Positions 16,431-26,372 of a stretch of 55,151 nucleotides of DNA are shown one piece after another; the first letter of the stretch is position 1, and each line of letters starts with the position of its first letter. The position numbers and the translations under genes are program-made. The notes beneath the pieces are model-generated. The model worked only from the letters and a program-made list of their open reading frames with translations, ran no database searches and was not told the origin of the DNA. Source of the DNA: WRCA01 sp050943575 (GTDB lineage: Bacteria > Pseudomonadota > Alphaproteobacteria > Rs-D84); contig JBMNPL010000003.1 in assembly GCA_050943575.1 (NCBI GenBank), forward strand, positions 1 to 55,151, in the 5' to 3' direction.

Positions 16431-18056
16431 TTACATCATCCCAGGCATACCACCACCAGCCATTTGTGGCATTGGTTTTTCTTCTGGAATTTCGGTTAAT
16501 ACTGCACCAGTTGTCAGCACCGCACCCGCGACAGATGCCGCTGATTGTAATGCGATTTTTACAACCTTGGCTGGATCAATAATACCCATTTTCAGCATAT
16601 CACCATATTCACCAGTTTGTGCGTTATATCCATGATTATAGTCTTTGGATGATAATGCACGATCTGCGATTACTTCTCCGGATATACCAGCATTATTAGA
16701 AATCTGAATCATTGGTGCAGATAAAGCCGCCGATACAACGGAAACACCTGCGATTTGATCAGTATTCATATTTGCTGTAAATTTATCATCTAATACAGAC
16801 TTTGCGCGTGCCAATGCAACACCACCACCTGGGACAATTCCTTCGGCAACTGCCGCACGTGTTGCGGATAATGCATCATCAACGCGATCTTTTTTCTCTT
16901 TAACTTCTATTTCGGTCATGCCACCAACTTTGATAACTGCAACACCACCGACTAAACGTGCCAAACGTTCGCTTAATTTTTCACGATCGTATTCTGAAGT
17001 AGTTTTTTCCAAGGCAATTCTGATTTCATCTGCACGCGCCTTGATTTTATCTTTATCACCTGCCCCATCAACGATTAAAGTTGCATCTTTGGAAACAACG
17101 ATTCGTTTTGCACTTCCCAAAACAGCAGTAGTTATATTTTCAAAAGACATTCCTAAATCATCAGAAACTACTTGAGCACCTGTTAAAACGGCGATATCTT
17201 TTAACATTTCTTTACGACGATCGCCAAATCCTGGGGCCTTGACCGCACAAACTTTTAATCCGCCACGTAAACGATTTAGAATTAAAGTTGCTAATGCTTC
17301 TGATTCAACATCATCAGCAATAATTAATAATGGTTTACCACTTTGTGCAACAGGTTCTAGAATTGGCAATAATGATTGCAATCCTGTAATTTTCTTTTCA
17401 GAAACTAATATTTGCGCATTTTCTAGTTCCGCCAGCATTTTTTCGCTATTAGTTACAAAATAAGGTGATAAAAACCCTTGATCAAATTGCATACCTTCTA
17501 CGACATCAATTGTTGTTTCTAAACCTTTGGCTTCTTCAACGGTTATGACACCTTCTTTACCAACACGTTCCATAGCATCAGCAATTTGGCGTCCTAGATC
17601 TTCGTCACCATTTGCAGATATAGTTGCAACTTGCGCAATTTCTTTATCATCTTTGACAGGTTTTGCATTTTTTTCAATATCTGCAACAACTGCAACAACT
17701 GCCGCATCAATACCACGTTTAACATCCATCGGATTTGAACCAGTTGCGACAATTTTGCGTCCTTCCTTGATTAATTTTTGTGCAAGAAGTGTTGCTGTGG
17801 TTGTTCCATCACCGGCTTTATCTCCGGCTTTCTTGGCTGCTTCTTGGACAAGTTTTGCACCAATATTTTCTTGGGGATCTTTTAATGAAACTTCTTTTGC
17901 TACAGATACACCATCTTTGGTTGCAACAGGCGCACCATAAGATTTTTCAATCACAACTGTGCGTCCTTTTGGACCCATAGTAATTTTTACAGCATTTGCA
18001 AGTTTATCAACACCCATAACTAATTTATCAGTATCAAAATTTATTTCTTTCGCCAT
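16431..18056 (-). CDS. groL: Chaperonin GroEL (60 kDa)
   Basis: Folding chamber of the GroEL/GroES system. 541 residues with the ATP-binding VKITMGPKGRTVVIEKSYGAP and DGTTTATLLAQ motifs, apical-domain sequence and the flexible GGMPGMM tail. Lies 42 bases downstream of groES in the standard groES-groEL operon. ATG chosen with AAGGAGT upstream. Confidence 0.99.
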   Translation of the reverse strand: MAKEINFDTDKLVMGVDKLANAVKITMGPKGRTVVIEKSYGAPVATKDGVSVAKEVSLKDPQENIGAKLVQEAAKKAGDKAGDGTTTATLLAQKLIKEGRKIVATGSNPMDVKRGIDAAVVAVVADIEKNAKPVKDDKEIAQVATISANGDEDLGRQIADAMERVGKEGVITVEEAKGLETTIDVVEGMQFDQGFLSPYFVTNSEKMLAELENAQILVSEKKITGLQSLLPILEPVAQSGKPLLIIADDVESEALATLILNRLRGGLKVCAVKAPGFGDRRKEMLKDIAVLTGAQVVSDDLGMSFENITTAVLGSAKRIVVSKDATLIVDGAGDKDKIKARADEIRIALEKTTSEYDREKLSERLARLVGGVAVIKVGGMTEIEVKEKKDRVDDALSATRAAVAEGIVPGGGVALARAKSVLDDKFTANMNTDQIAGVSVVSAALSAPMIQISNNAGISGEVIADRALSSKDYNHGYNAQTGEYGDMLKMGIIDPAKVVKIALQSAASVAGAVLTTGAVLTEIPEEKPMPQMAGGGMPGMM

Positions 18057-18098
18057 TTGTTTTACTCCTTGTTTATCTTTTCGCGTTACGCATTACGA

Positions 18099-18386
18099 TT
18101 AGCGCATCACACCCAACACATCCGTTTCTTTAATCAACACATAATCTTTACCATTTATTTTTACTTCATTTGCTGTTGATGCCCATTTAGCAAACAGAAC
18201 AACATCATTTGGTTTAACAGTCATTGGGATTTTTTTATCTCCGTCATAAGCACCATCACCAACGGCAATAACTTTACCACGCGATGGTTTTTCTTTTGCA
18301 CTATCTGGGATTATAATACCGGATGCGGTTTTATTATCTTCTTCCATACGTTCTAACAAAACATAATTATGTAAAGGTTTTAACAT
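18099..18386 (-). CDS. groS: Co-chaperonin GroES (10 kDa)
   Basis: Lid of the GroEL chamber. 95 residues with LKPLHNYVLLERMEEDNKTASGIIIPDSAKEKPSRGKVIAVG and the mobile loop region, ending YVLIKETDVLGVM. AAGGAGAT ribosome binding site. No CIRCE element (TTAGCACTC inverted repeat) is seen upstream, so control is more likely through a heat-shock sigma factor. Confidence 0.98.
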   Translation of the reverse strand: MLKPLHNYVLLERMEEDNKTASGIIIPDSAKEKPSRGKVIAVGDGAYDGDKKIPMTVKPNDVVLFAKWASTANEVKINGKDYVLIKETDVLGVMR

Positions 18387-18420
18387 TTATATCTCCTTGA
18401 ATAATTTATACTACAAAGAT

Positions 18421-18450
18421 TTATATAGTTTATTATTGTATAATTTCAAG
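18421..18450 (-). promoter_or_regulatory. Putative heat-shock type promoter of groESL
   Basis: Minus strand CTTGAAA (18450-18444), 15 bases, CTATATAA (18428-18421). CTTGAAA is the classic RpoH -35; the -10 is a reduced version of the RpoH consensus. A plain sigma70 reading is also possible. Confidence 0.45.
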
Positions 18451-18497
18451 TGGTGGCGTTATAATTTTGTGGCTAATTACGCGAAAGGAGGAAAAAT

Positions 18498-18713
18498 ATG
18501 ATTTATAATATTCGTGTTATTACAAATGCTAAAGAATCAAAAGTAATTATGGGCGAATCAATCAAGGTTTATACAACTGCTGTTCCAGAAGATGGCAAGG
18601 CTAATAAAGAAGTGATTAAAATTTTGGCAAAACATTTTAATATTGCAAAATCAAAAATTAAAATAATTCGCGGCGAAACCAAGCGAGATAAAACTATTGA
18701 AATTATGAATTAG
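18498..18713 (+). CDS. DUF167 (YggU) family protein
   Basis: 71-residue small conserved protein. IRVITNAKESKV, the VYTTAVPEDGKANKEVIKILAKHFNIAKSKIKIIRGETKRDKTIEI run is the family signature (PxxGKAN and RGxxSRxK-like positions). Function of the family is not established. Very strong GAAAGGAGG ribosome binding site 8 bases before the ATG. Divergent from groES. Confidence 0.88.
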   Translation: MIYNIRVITNAKESKVIMGESIKVYTTAVPEDGKANKEVIKILAKHFNIAKSKIKIIRGETKRDKTIEIMN

Positions 18714-18766
18714 GAGTGTTAATTATATAGCCCTTGTCTGCGCAGGAATGATACAAACCACTATTA
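18714..18766. repeat. Intergenic repeat, copy 4 (fragment)
   Basis: Holds a half palindrome TCTGCGCAGGAATGATAC (18738-18755) and short arms (AGTGTTAAT.. and AACCACTATTATTAACCATTAA). Lies between convergent genes; a decayed copy of the family. Confidence 0.5.
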
Positions 18767-19282
18767 TTAACCATTAATTTTTTCGCGCCCTATATTCCGT
18801 GAGATGCGATTTCTTTTAAAGAATTTTGCTTGTCGCAAAGCATCTTCATATTTTCTAACTGCTTGTCTTGCTTTTATATATGTTTCATAATGTTTCAAAG
18901 CGTTTTGTCCGCTTTTTTCAACAGGAACTAAAACATTATAAATTTCAAGATTTGGGCGTTCTTGCTGTTTCAATAAACCTAATACATCATTAACTTTTAT
19001 TACTAATGTATATACTGAATCTATCTTGGATGTATTTGCTGGCAATCTGGAAAAAATACTATTTCTTATCCGTTCGGGCATTTCATTACCATAAAAATAT
19101 AAACAAGAATCAGCACTAATTTTATAATTATTAAAAGCAGTTGTCTTTTTATTTTCAGCCCTTTGTAAATCTGCTTTGACATGCTTTAAACTTTGACAAG
19201 ACATTGTAAGTATCATCAAAGCACAAATACTTAAAATAACCCTAGTATTAGAATTTATTAAAAATCTATTTACTTTAATCAT
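18767..19282 (-). CDS. Predicted lipoprotein of unknown function
   Basis: The frame opens at a TTG at 19309, but the ATG at 19282 is preferred since AAAGG lies 8 bases before it. The product (about 171 residues) has a hydrophobic helix ending in LTMSCQS, a lipobox, so Cys is probably lipidated. The mature part is helical and rich in Lys and Arg, with a very basic C-terminus (KFFKRNRISRNIGREK). No family is recognised; attached to a membrane facing the periplasm. Confidence 0.55.
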   Translation of the reverse strand: MIKVNRFLINSNTRVILSICALMILTMSCQSLKHVKADLQRAENKKTTAFNNYKISADSCLYFYGNEMPERIRNSIFSRLPANTSKIDSVYTLVIKVNDVLGLLKQQERPNLEIYNVLVPVEKSGQNALKHYETYIKARQAVRKYEDALRQAKFFKRNRISRNIGREKING

Positions 19283-19334
19283 TACCATAACCTTTATATT
19301 GTTGCACAATAATATAAATTAAAACTATTATTTG

Positions 19335-19577
19335 TCAAGAATAATAAATAATGGTTAGTAATTAGTGGTTAATGTTTGTGAGGTTGTGTCATTCCTGCGT
19401 AGGCAGGAATAAGGCTTATCTAGTGTTAGTGGTTTGTGTTTGTGATAATTGATTGTATAAAAATATATTTTTACTAATTACGAATATATTACAAATCAAG
19501 AAATTAAAGATTTTTAAGACCCTCTCCTGCCTACGCAGGAGTGACACAATGGAGATTGCGAGGAGTGATACTAACCA
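19335..19577. repeat. Composite intergenic repeat, copy 5
   Basis: Contains two palindromes in opposite sense: ATTCCTGC-GTAG-GCAGGAAT (19391-19410, preceded by GTGTC) and CTCCTGC-CTAC-GCAGGAG (19524-19541, followed by TGACAC). The block at about 19468-19520 (CTAATTACGAATATATTACAAATCAAGAAATTA) is the inverse of the block in copy 1. Outer arms GGTTAGTAATTAGTGG and ACTAACCACTAAT face each other. Confidence 0.8.
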
Positions 19578-22550
19578 CTAATAACTTATAAACAAATTAT
19601 TATTATCGGCTGATGGCCAACCATCAATTTTATCACAACCAGATACATTACAATCACCTGTGCCATTTAATCTCCAACACTCTGCGGCAAAATCAAATAT
19701 ACAAGTTGTGCCGGTTAAAATATTCAAAGAGTAATAATTGTTTGGCTCAGCAGGTGGTGTACCTGACGAATAATTTGGATTTCTGTATGTACCATTTGTT
19801 TTATTTATAACAACCCAACGACCAGAACAATTTATAGTATCACCATAGGGATATTCATTTGTTGATGGACTTCCTGAAATTATTCCACCAACACAAACTA
19901 AAAAGTTCATCCCTGGTTTATACCCTGGTATTGATGATGCTTCAGGAATCAAGAAAGCGACTGCAAATTCATTGTCATCACTTGATGAACATATCTTATA
20001 TTCTCCCTGCTCATCAGATTCACCTGAATAACTTGCAGTGGCAGCAAAATTTAAGTTCGAAACTGATTTACTATTATTTGCACCGCAACAATTATTAAAA
20101 TAATCCGTACTATTATTACCTGCACAACAATTTGACCAACCTGCACCCTCCACCCAATCTCCTGTAGAGTAATTAACCGGATCTGAGAAGGATGATTCGG
20201 GATTAACAATATTAAATAAATTTAAAGGACTATCATTAGAGTTTACACAATATGTAATATCACTGGCTAATTGATCATCTGTAGAGCACCCATTGTTAGA
20301 AAGTATATATCCTGGATTACACGTTGAACCATTACAAGATTGATTAGTATTTTCTGCAAACCATGCTAATAAACTATCACTTTGCAAACCGGTATTTAAA
20401 ATTAAACTGTCGCTAATACTAGGACTCTTTGAACAATTACCCCAAATACGTTCTGTAATACGACACAAATCTGCATAAATATTAGAATTATTTGCGCACC
20501 ATAAATGCATACTTGTCGATTGTGCAAGAGTTGTAGTGCCTGATATTGGATCACGAGTATAACTTCCATTACCAACAAAAGTTTCAACATATACACCATT
20601 TTCATTTAAGGAACCAAATTTACCAATATTTGTCATAATATTTGAAATAACTGGTGTACCGGCGGCTGCAACACATTCTTGTACTTCACCCCAACAAGGA
20701 TTATCAATATTAAGATTTAAAAGATTTGTTCGTATAATTGATGTTTCGGATTGACATAAACCAAACTTGGATTCCAAATTCATACAATTACGGATTATAC
20801 AATTTTTACCAACTTCAGTACATGTAGTAATAATTTGATCCAAAGTTTTAGCCGTAGCTATATTTCCAATCGCTTCACCCCAATAACCATCTGTTTCCTG
20901 ACCATTTATTAATGCAGTACAAGCAGTTTTAACATCCGCACAAACTTGATTAACATTCTTATCATAGCTAACACCAAAAATTGAAAGTGCACGAGAATCA
21001 AAATCAACCAAAGAGCCCGAAGTATTCATCATACATTGTGTTGTGATTGTTGTGCAACTTTGCCGCATATCTTCTAATTTTTGTTCCTGTGCTAATTTTA
21101 TTTGTGCCAACGCATCTTCTAAAAAAGATGCCCAAACAACAGACCCCAACGATTCACAATTTTTCATTGATGGTTCTAAGTATTTTTTCTTGGATTCTAA
21201 AAATGTTACAAATTTTTTATTTTGACCCGCTTTACTCCATTTTTCATTACCAGTCGGACGAGTAATCATATCCCCCAATTGACTTAAATCACTTGTTAAT
21301 ATCGCTGAACCAGTCGCAGGATTAATATATTTACCCGACCAATCTAAACATTTACCCATATCCTTGCCACAAACTGATGAATCAGATAAGGCATCCAGCA
21401 TTTTTTTCTTGCATGCTAAAATATCATCAGAATTGCGAGTTTGCTGATTGTTTAATCTTGACATTTCCAGCAATGCGCCGCCTTCGCGAACCTTTTCTAA
21501 AGTTTTATCTTTTAATCCAGCATAAGTTTTTGAAACAGTATTACAATCTTGTTCTATAGCAGCAGTATAAGCATTTTGAGCAATTGGAATTTCGTCCGGT
21601 TCACAAACTTCCGCTGCCATTTCTAGACATGTTGGCAATGCCGCTTTATAAAGATTTTCACCTTCTTTAACCGTTGTTTCAATTCCCATTTCTGGATCAA
21701 TCGTATCAAAAACATTTGTGTCCATTGATAAACTCATCGCAGAAAAATTATTTGCAGATTGAGTATCCGCATTTGCAGATTTTAATTTTTTCATAATCGT
21801 GTTTAATATATTTTTTGAATCTGATTTATCATCTTGCTGAAATGCTAATTCACCTTCGGTAGCAATAGACATTGCAGCAGCATCTTCTTTATCCATATTA
21901 ACAGCCAACAAGCGCTCATTAAAATCTAATAATTTTTGCTCCACCGTATTCAAAGTTTTTTTAATATTATCAAATTCATGTATTCGTGCTGAACAAGCAC
22001 AACGTTTTAATTGTGCATCTTTATTAGCACAAAATTCATCCATACATTGAAAAAAAGTGTCGCGACATAATTTATATCCCGTTGCAGGCTTGCCAATTGT
22101 GCGCGTTGAACTAACACCCGAACGTGCAACCATTGCACTGCGTGGAACCGATAATGTGCCAACACGAGTAGGATTTTTAATAGCACGTCCACCAACATGT
22201 GTGCTTGCAATATTAGTATCAGGGTTACGTGATTTAACCGATGGATTAACTGCTGATCGTGATAAAACTTCACGCGGTTGAGCCACCTGTGCAACCGCAG
22301 CGCGCGTTTTTACATTCGCAGCCGCACGTGGTACCGTGCCACGCACTGATGTTTGTTGATTTGATTTTGTTGTTGATGATTGTTGATGTGCCCTTTGTTC
22401 ACGACTATCCGCCCTGCTGGATGTAGTTGATGTATTTATAATTGATGCACCACGCACTGCTGCACGTGCTGAATCAACATCTTCGGCACGCACAAAACCT
22501 GTGCAAAACAGCATTGCACAAAAAGCAAAGACTAACGGCTTTTTCATCAT
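19578..22550 (-). CDS. Large exported C-x6-C repeat protein (990 residues)
   Basis: Signal peptide (MMKKPLVFAFCAMLFCTGFVRA), then a low-complexity Ser/Thr/Arg/Ala segment to about residue 155, then a head motif C162-x6-C169-MDEF-C174-x9-C184-A-C186-S-x4-EFDNI. A helical body follows with repeated C-x6-C pairs (CGKDMGKC, CTTITTQC, CADVKTAC, CTEVGKNC, CWGEVQEC). The last 250 residues are Asn/Ser/Gly-rich with paired cysteines and look like an extended or beta structure. The head motif is spaced identically in the protein at 37676-39988. No recognised family. Probably periplasmic or surface-exposed and disulfide-stabilised. Confidence 0.65.
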   Translation of the reverse strand: MMKKPLVFAFCAMLFCTGFVRAEDVDSARAAVRGASIINTSTTSSRADSREQRAHQQSSTTKSNQQTSVRGTVPRAAANVKTRAAVAQVAQPREVLSRSAVNPSVKSRNPDTNIASTHVGGRAIKNPTRVGTLSVPRSAMVARSGVSSTRTIGKPATGYKLCRDTFFQCMDEFCANKDAQLKRCACSARIHEFDNIKKTLNTVEQKLLDFNERLLAVNMDKEDAAAMSIATEGELAFQQDDKSDSKNILNTIMKKLKSANADTQSANNFSAMSLSMDTNVFDTIDPEMGIETTVKEGENLYKAALPTCLEMAAEVCEPDEIPIAQNAYTAAIEQDCNTVSKTYAGLKDKTLEKVREGGALLEMSRLNNQQTRNSDDILACKKKMLDALSDSSVCGKDMGKCLDWSGKYINPATGSAILTSDLSQLGDMITRPTGNEKWSKAGQNKKFVTFLESKKKYLEPSMKNCESLGSVVWASFLEDALAQIKLAQEQKLEDMRQSCTTITTQCMMNTSGSLVDFDSRALSIFGVSYDKNVNQVCADVKTACTALINGQETDGYWGEAIGNIATAKTLDQIITTCTEVGKNCIIRNCMNLESKFGLCQSETSIIRTNLLNLNIDNPCWGEVQECVAAAGTPVISNIMTNIGKFGSLNENGVYVETFVGNGSYTRDPISGTTTLAQSTSMHLWCANNSNIYADLCRITERIWGNCSKSPSISDSLILNTGLQSDSLLAWFAENTNQSCNGSTCNPGYILSNNGCSTDDQLASDITYCVNSNDSPLNLFNIVNPESSFSDPVNYSTGDWVEGAGWSNCCAGNNSTDYFNNCCGANNSKSVSNLNFAATASYSGESDEQGEYKICSSSDDNEFAVAFLIPEASSIPGYKPGMNFLVCVGGIISGSPSTNEYPYGDTINCSGRWVVINKTNGTYRNPNYSSGTPPAEPNNYYSLNILTGTTCIFDFAAECWRLNGTGDCNVSGCDKIDGWPSADNNNLFISY

Positions 22551-22592
22551 ACTACTAAAATATTAGCAAAAATAAAGATTTGGGTGCAAGGG

Positions 22593-25500
22593 TTAAATAC
22601 CAACAGAATGTTTTATTTTTAACATAAATATAGATTCATCCCCGAATTGATTAGTATGGTCTGGATTTATACGATAAACAAAACCAAGTGCGCCTGTTGT
22701 TGCTCTGCCTAACTGGCTGCGATATGCTAATGAAAATCTTGTTTCACGAACATTGGGCGCTAAATCAAAACTTGCTATATAAGGCGTTGTATTTAATTCA
22801 TACCCACCATCATTTTCAGTAATTTCATAATCCATTGTGGCATATTGCATATTACCAGAACGCACCGCCAAAGGTTGTGTAATTGCAAAAGACCAATTTT
22901 TATAATCAGCAGAGATTGCGAACGAATTTGATTGAATTTCTGATAATCCTAAAATTATATCTCCGTTTGGATTTGCACGAGTATTTACAAATGTAGAACG
23001 TGCAGTTAAAGTTAGCGAATCGGATGGTGAAAACATCAAAGTAGTATCAAGATAAATTGTATTTCCTCCGCCCAGTTCTAATAACCCATTTGAGTATGCA
23101 CCCAGCAATGTATTGTTTTCATGTGCTGTTCCGAAAGAGGTTTTAATAGCGAACTTTTCACCAGTGAAGCCGACCGTGCTTTCGGCGCCTTGGATTAAGC
23201 CTAATTTTTGTGATTCATACATTCCAGAAATTGCAGGGTCTGATTCTAATAATTGTTCGTCTGTGATTTTTCCGCTAAATGCTTTCATACCCACATTCCA
23301 CGCGCCACTAATCCAATTTGCGCCGGTTGATATTGCGTCTGATGCCAATGATAGCACTGGATTTGAGCCGTCTCCGCGTAATACAATATTATCCGAATCG
23401 TTTAAATGATGTTTATATTCGGCGTTTAGTTTCCAATTACCCAATTCATAACCAAATGACATTTCAGATAACCCATTCATATTGATTGTTCTGTTCGATT
23501 CGGAAAATTTCATACTGGTTGAAAATCCATTTAAATTTTGCTCTATTTTATTATTTTTTTGAGTTTCAAAATCACCCAAAACATCACCCAGATAAATTCC
23601 ACGACGATTTCCCGATAATGCAAAATTATTTTCAAATATACGCGGTAAAGTCAAACTACCATCTGCTGATTGTATATAATCCCAAGTTGGTACCGATATA
23701 GATGCACCGCGAGCACCAAAAGCACCCGATAAAGAAAGTCCAGTTTGATGAGCAGTTCCCGCACTAGCAGAACGCCATTGTCCGCCAGTAATAGATGTTG
23801 TTCCAGTTGAATAATATATAGTTGTTCCTGGTTTTGTTGCGCGTTCTAGATTTACCAATCCGTATCCAAATACTTCGGCAAAAACATCTAGATAATCTTC
23901 TCCATTTGTAACCCGCATATTAAATTCTGGTGGTAATACATATTTATTAGATAAAAAGTCTATTAATTCTTCTTTGGTTTTTGGGGTATTATTTGTATTT
24001 GTCGGCGCTAATAAAGTTCCATCACTAGTTAATGCTAGAAGTGTGAAAATTTGATTAGAATTCATATATGGGAATGCACCCTTTATCGTGGCAACAGCGC
24101 CAGCCATTGCTGATACGGCTTGCTCGCCCGTACTGCCAGCGGCTGCGAAACACCAAGGATCTATATTGCCGGTACCCTTGCCTGCCATACCACATGCACG
24201 CGAAGCATACTCGTTTCCATCAGTCCCTTGTTGATACGAAGCCAAAGTTATTTTTCCTGTGGTAGTATTTCCCTCTATCCCTGAAACAGAATCAATACCA
24301 GATGTTCCATTTAGCGTTTGAACCGCAACAACTGACATAAATTTGTGATTCAAATTAGTCCATAATGCTGGTGCAAGATTTTCAAATGTGGGGCCTAGAA
24401 TACTTAAACTTTTACCTTCGCCAAGTCCCCAATTAAATTCACCAGTTGAGTAAATTAAAATTGGCGACCAAAAACCACCCATACCACCAAATAAATTACC
24501 CGCATCATTTCCTGGAATAGATGTATCTGAGGTGTTTTGATTATAATAACTATTTATAAGACTCAAAAAAATAGATTGTTTCGCAGAAATAGTTTCACCA
24601 ACAGAAATTGCTACCAGCGCATCATTTATTGTTGCCGCATTATTATTACGTAATGGCTGAATTATTGATGAATTTGCAATTACATCTACGACTCTATTTC
24701 CACTCTCACTTAAACTTGCAGAATTTAACATTGCTTGATAATTTAAATAATCTGCGGTTGTTAATTGACCAGAAATAACCAAGTTATTTGTATCTGTATC
24801 TAAAGAATAAATATTTGTTGCCCCGCCCCCTGCATCAATATATAACAAGTTATCAATACCAACAATACCTGTAAATCCATGTGCTCCTGTCGCGGTAAAA
24901 GTTTTGGTATTTGAATCATAAATTACTGTATGTTCTTCTCCGTCTATATCTAGAAAAGCAATTGTTTCAAAAGAATTATTATCTGCGGTACCCAGAATTG
25001 TTCCAGTGTCATCCTCGGTCCAGAGTTTTCCAGCACCTGTTCTATAAACAAGCAATTGGCTATTTGGTGCAAATCCATAATAATCACCAGACGCACGGCC
25101 GCCAAATTCCCAACCAGCAATGATTTTTGCCAACGAAGAATCTATATCTGATGCATATTGATTAAATACAGTGCCATATCCAGATAAATCATATATAGGA
25201 TTTTCAGAACCACCATCTTTTTCATTATTATAATATTTATCAACAGCATAAGTTGTTGAATCTGCAGCCGCACTGGTTGCATAATCTATATTTCCACGAA
25301 CCGCACTACCACCCGTCGAATTAATTCCATTACTTGTTATTAATGCTGTTAAAACTGGACGACCACCACCTGTATCATTTAACATAGCAACAGGTGCATA
25401 TTTACCAGATGCCCCCAAACGAAATGTTCTTTGTCCCAAGTATCCACGTGCTAATGGGGAATAACCGCGCATTAATAATAAATAATTTTGTCTGTTATCC

Positions 25501-26129
25501 GAGGACATAAAATTAAAATCTTCATAATATGGATGATTATCAGAATTGCTATAAAAATCTAGTTCATAATTTGTTCCACTGGGACCTGACGGCAATGCAC
25601 CCAATTCCCATGCTGTTGTTGTTGGGGTTGTTGTTCCGCCACTGGAACCACTACCATGCCCGCCTGAATTTCCAGCACCTGTATTTTTTGAACTGCCAGA
25701 TGATGATGAAGATAACATTGCCACACCACCAATTACTGCCGCGGCACCACCTGCCATTAATACCATATTTTGTGGTGTTGATAATCCGCTAAAAAAACCT
25801 TTGGAAGATTTACCAGCTGATTGTTTTTGATGATATTTTTTTATTTGTTGATCACAATTTGACGCGTCTGCACCATAGGCTTGTAAAATTTGAGCGGTAT
25901 GAATATCATTATTATTTATTGCGGTACAAACTATTGATAATCCTGTACTATCTATATAATTTATATTTACACCCGAACGAACCAAGGCATCAACTGTTCT
26001 GGTATCACCTGCCCTGGCGGCTGCTAATAATCGTGCGGCATCTGAAAATTCTGCACGCGCATGATTTGGCATAAAAAATAATATGCTGTTAATAATTAAA
26101 AACGAATAAATAAAGGGTTTAATTTTCAT
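22593..26129 (-). CDS. Autotransporter with ankyrin repeats and decayed subtilase-like passenger
   Basis: 1178 residues. Signal peptide (1-26), two ankyrin repeats (about 28-95), a Gly-rich hydrophobic segment (121-139, VLMAGGAAAVIGGVAMLSS), a Ser/Gly/Thr linker, a passenger of about 700 residues and a C-terminal beta-barrel of about 280 residues (strands such as NWKLNAEYKHHL and ETRFSLAYRSQLG). The passenger follows the order of S8 autotransporter proteases: VAMLNDTGGG (near 248, Asp region), SSLAKIIAGWEFGG..GFAPNSQLLVYR (near 336, His region) and STGEQAVSAMAGAVATIK (near 670, Ser region), plus a terminal GYGLVNLERAT. The expected HGTH and GTS residues are missing, so catalysis is probably lost. 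Confidence 0.65.
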   Translation of the reverse strand: MKIKPFIYSFLIINSILFFMPNHARAEFSDAARLLAAARAGDTRTVDALVRSGVNINYIDSTGLSIVCTAINNNDIHTAQILQAYGADASNCDQQIKKYHQKQSAGKSSKGFFSGLSTPQNMVLMAGGAAAVIGGVAMLSSSSSGSSKNTGAGNSGGHGSGSSGGTTTPTTTAWELGALPSGPSGTNYELDFYSNSDNHPYYEDFNFMSSDNRQNYLLLMRGYSPLARGYLGQRTFRLGASGKYAPVAMLNDTGGGRPVLTALITSNGINSTGGSAVRGNIDYATSAAADSTTYAVDKYYNNEKDGGSENPIYDLSGYGTVFNQYASDIDSSLAKIIAGWEFGGRASGDYYGFAPNSQLLVYRTGAGKLWTEDDTGTILGTADNNSFETIAFLDIDGEEHTVIYDSNTKTFTATGAHGFTGIVGIDNLLYIDAGGGATNIYSLDTDTNNLVISGQLTTADYLNYQAMLNSASLSESGNRVVDVIANSSIIQPLRNNNAATINDALVAISVGETISAKQSIFLSLINSYYNQNTSDTSIPGNDAGNLFGGMGGFWSPILIYSTGEFNWGLGEGKSLSILGPTFENLAPALWTNLNHKFMSVVAVQTLNGTSGIDSVSGIEGNTTTGKITLASYQQGTDGNEYASRACGMAGKGTGNIDPWCFAAAGSTGEQAVSAMAGAVATIKGAFPYMNSNQIFTLLALTSDGTLLAPTNTNNTPKTKEELIDFLSNKYVLPPEFNMRVTNGEDYLDVFAEVFGYGLVNLERATKPGTTIYYSTGTTSITGGQWRSASAGTAHQTGLSLSGAFGARGASISVPTWDYIQSADGSLTLPRIFENNFALSGNRRGIYLGDVLGDFETQKNNKIEQNLNGFSTSMKFSESNRTINMNGLSEMSFGYELGNWKLNAEYKHHLNDSDNIVLRGDGSNPVLSLASDAISTGANWISGAWNVGMKAFSGKITDEQLLESDPAISGMYESQKLGLIQGAESTVGFTGEKFAIKTSFGTAHENNTLLGAYSNGLLELGGGNTIYLDTTLMFSPSDSLTLTARSTFVNTRANPNGDIILGLSEIQSNSFAISADYKNWSFAITQPLAVRSGNMQYATMDYEITENDGGYELNTTPYIASFDLAPNVRETRFSLAYRSQLGRATTGALGFVYRINPDHTNQFGDESIFMLKIKHSVGI

Positions 26130-26179
26130 TAAACATTCTCTCTTTTGACATTATAGTAAAAAAATCAAAAATAAGTAAA

Positions 26180-26372
26180 GAGAAAAGTTGCTTTTAGTGT
26201 TAGTGATAATGGTTTGTGTTTGTGGGGTTGGAGAAGTAAAGAATACTAACACTAATCACGAACACAAACACTAATCAGGTTTTAAGCCCTATTTCTGCCT
26301 GCGCAGGAATGACACAGAGTTTTATCCTAACCACTAACCACAAACACTAACACTAATAATTAACACTAATCA
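26180..26372. repeat. Composite intergenic repeat, copy 6
   Basis: Left part TTTTAGTGTTAGTGATAATGGTTTGTGTTTGTGGGGTTGGAGAAGTAAAGAATACT.. is shared nearly word for word with copies 7 and 8. It continues through CAGGTTTTAAGCCCTA, palindrome ATTTCTGC-CTGC-GCAGGAAT (26291-26310) and TGACAC, and ends in a tandem run of CACTAACCACAAACACTAACACTAAT words. Here it separates two minus-strand genes. Confidence 0.8.

Noticed and set aside
18387..18497. CIRCE operator before groES
   Set aside because: No TTAGCACTC/GAGTGCTAA inverted repeat is present.
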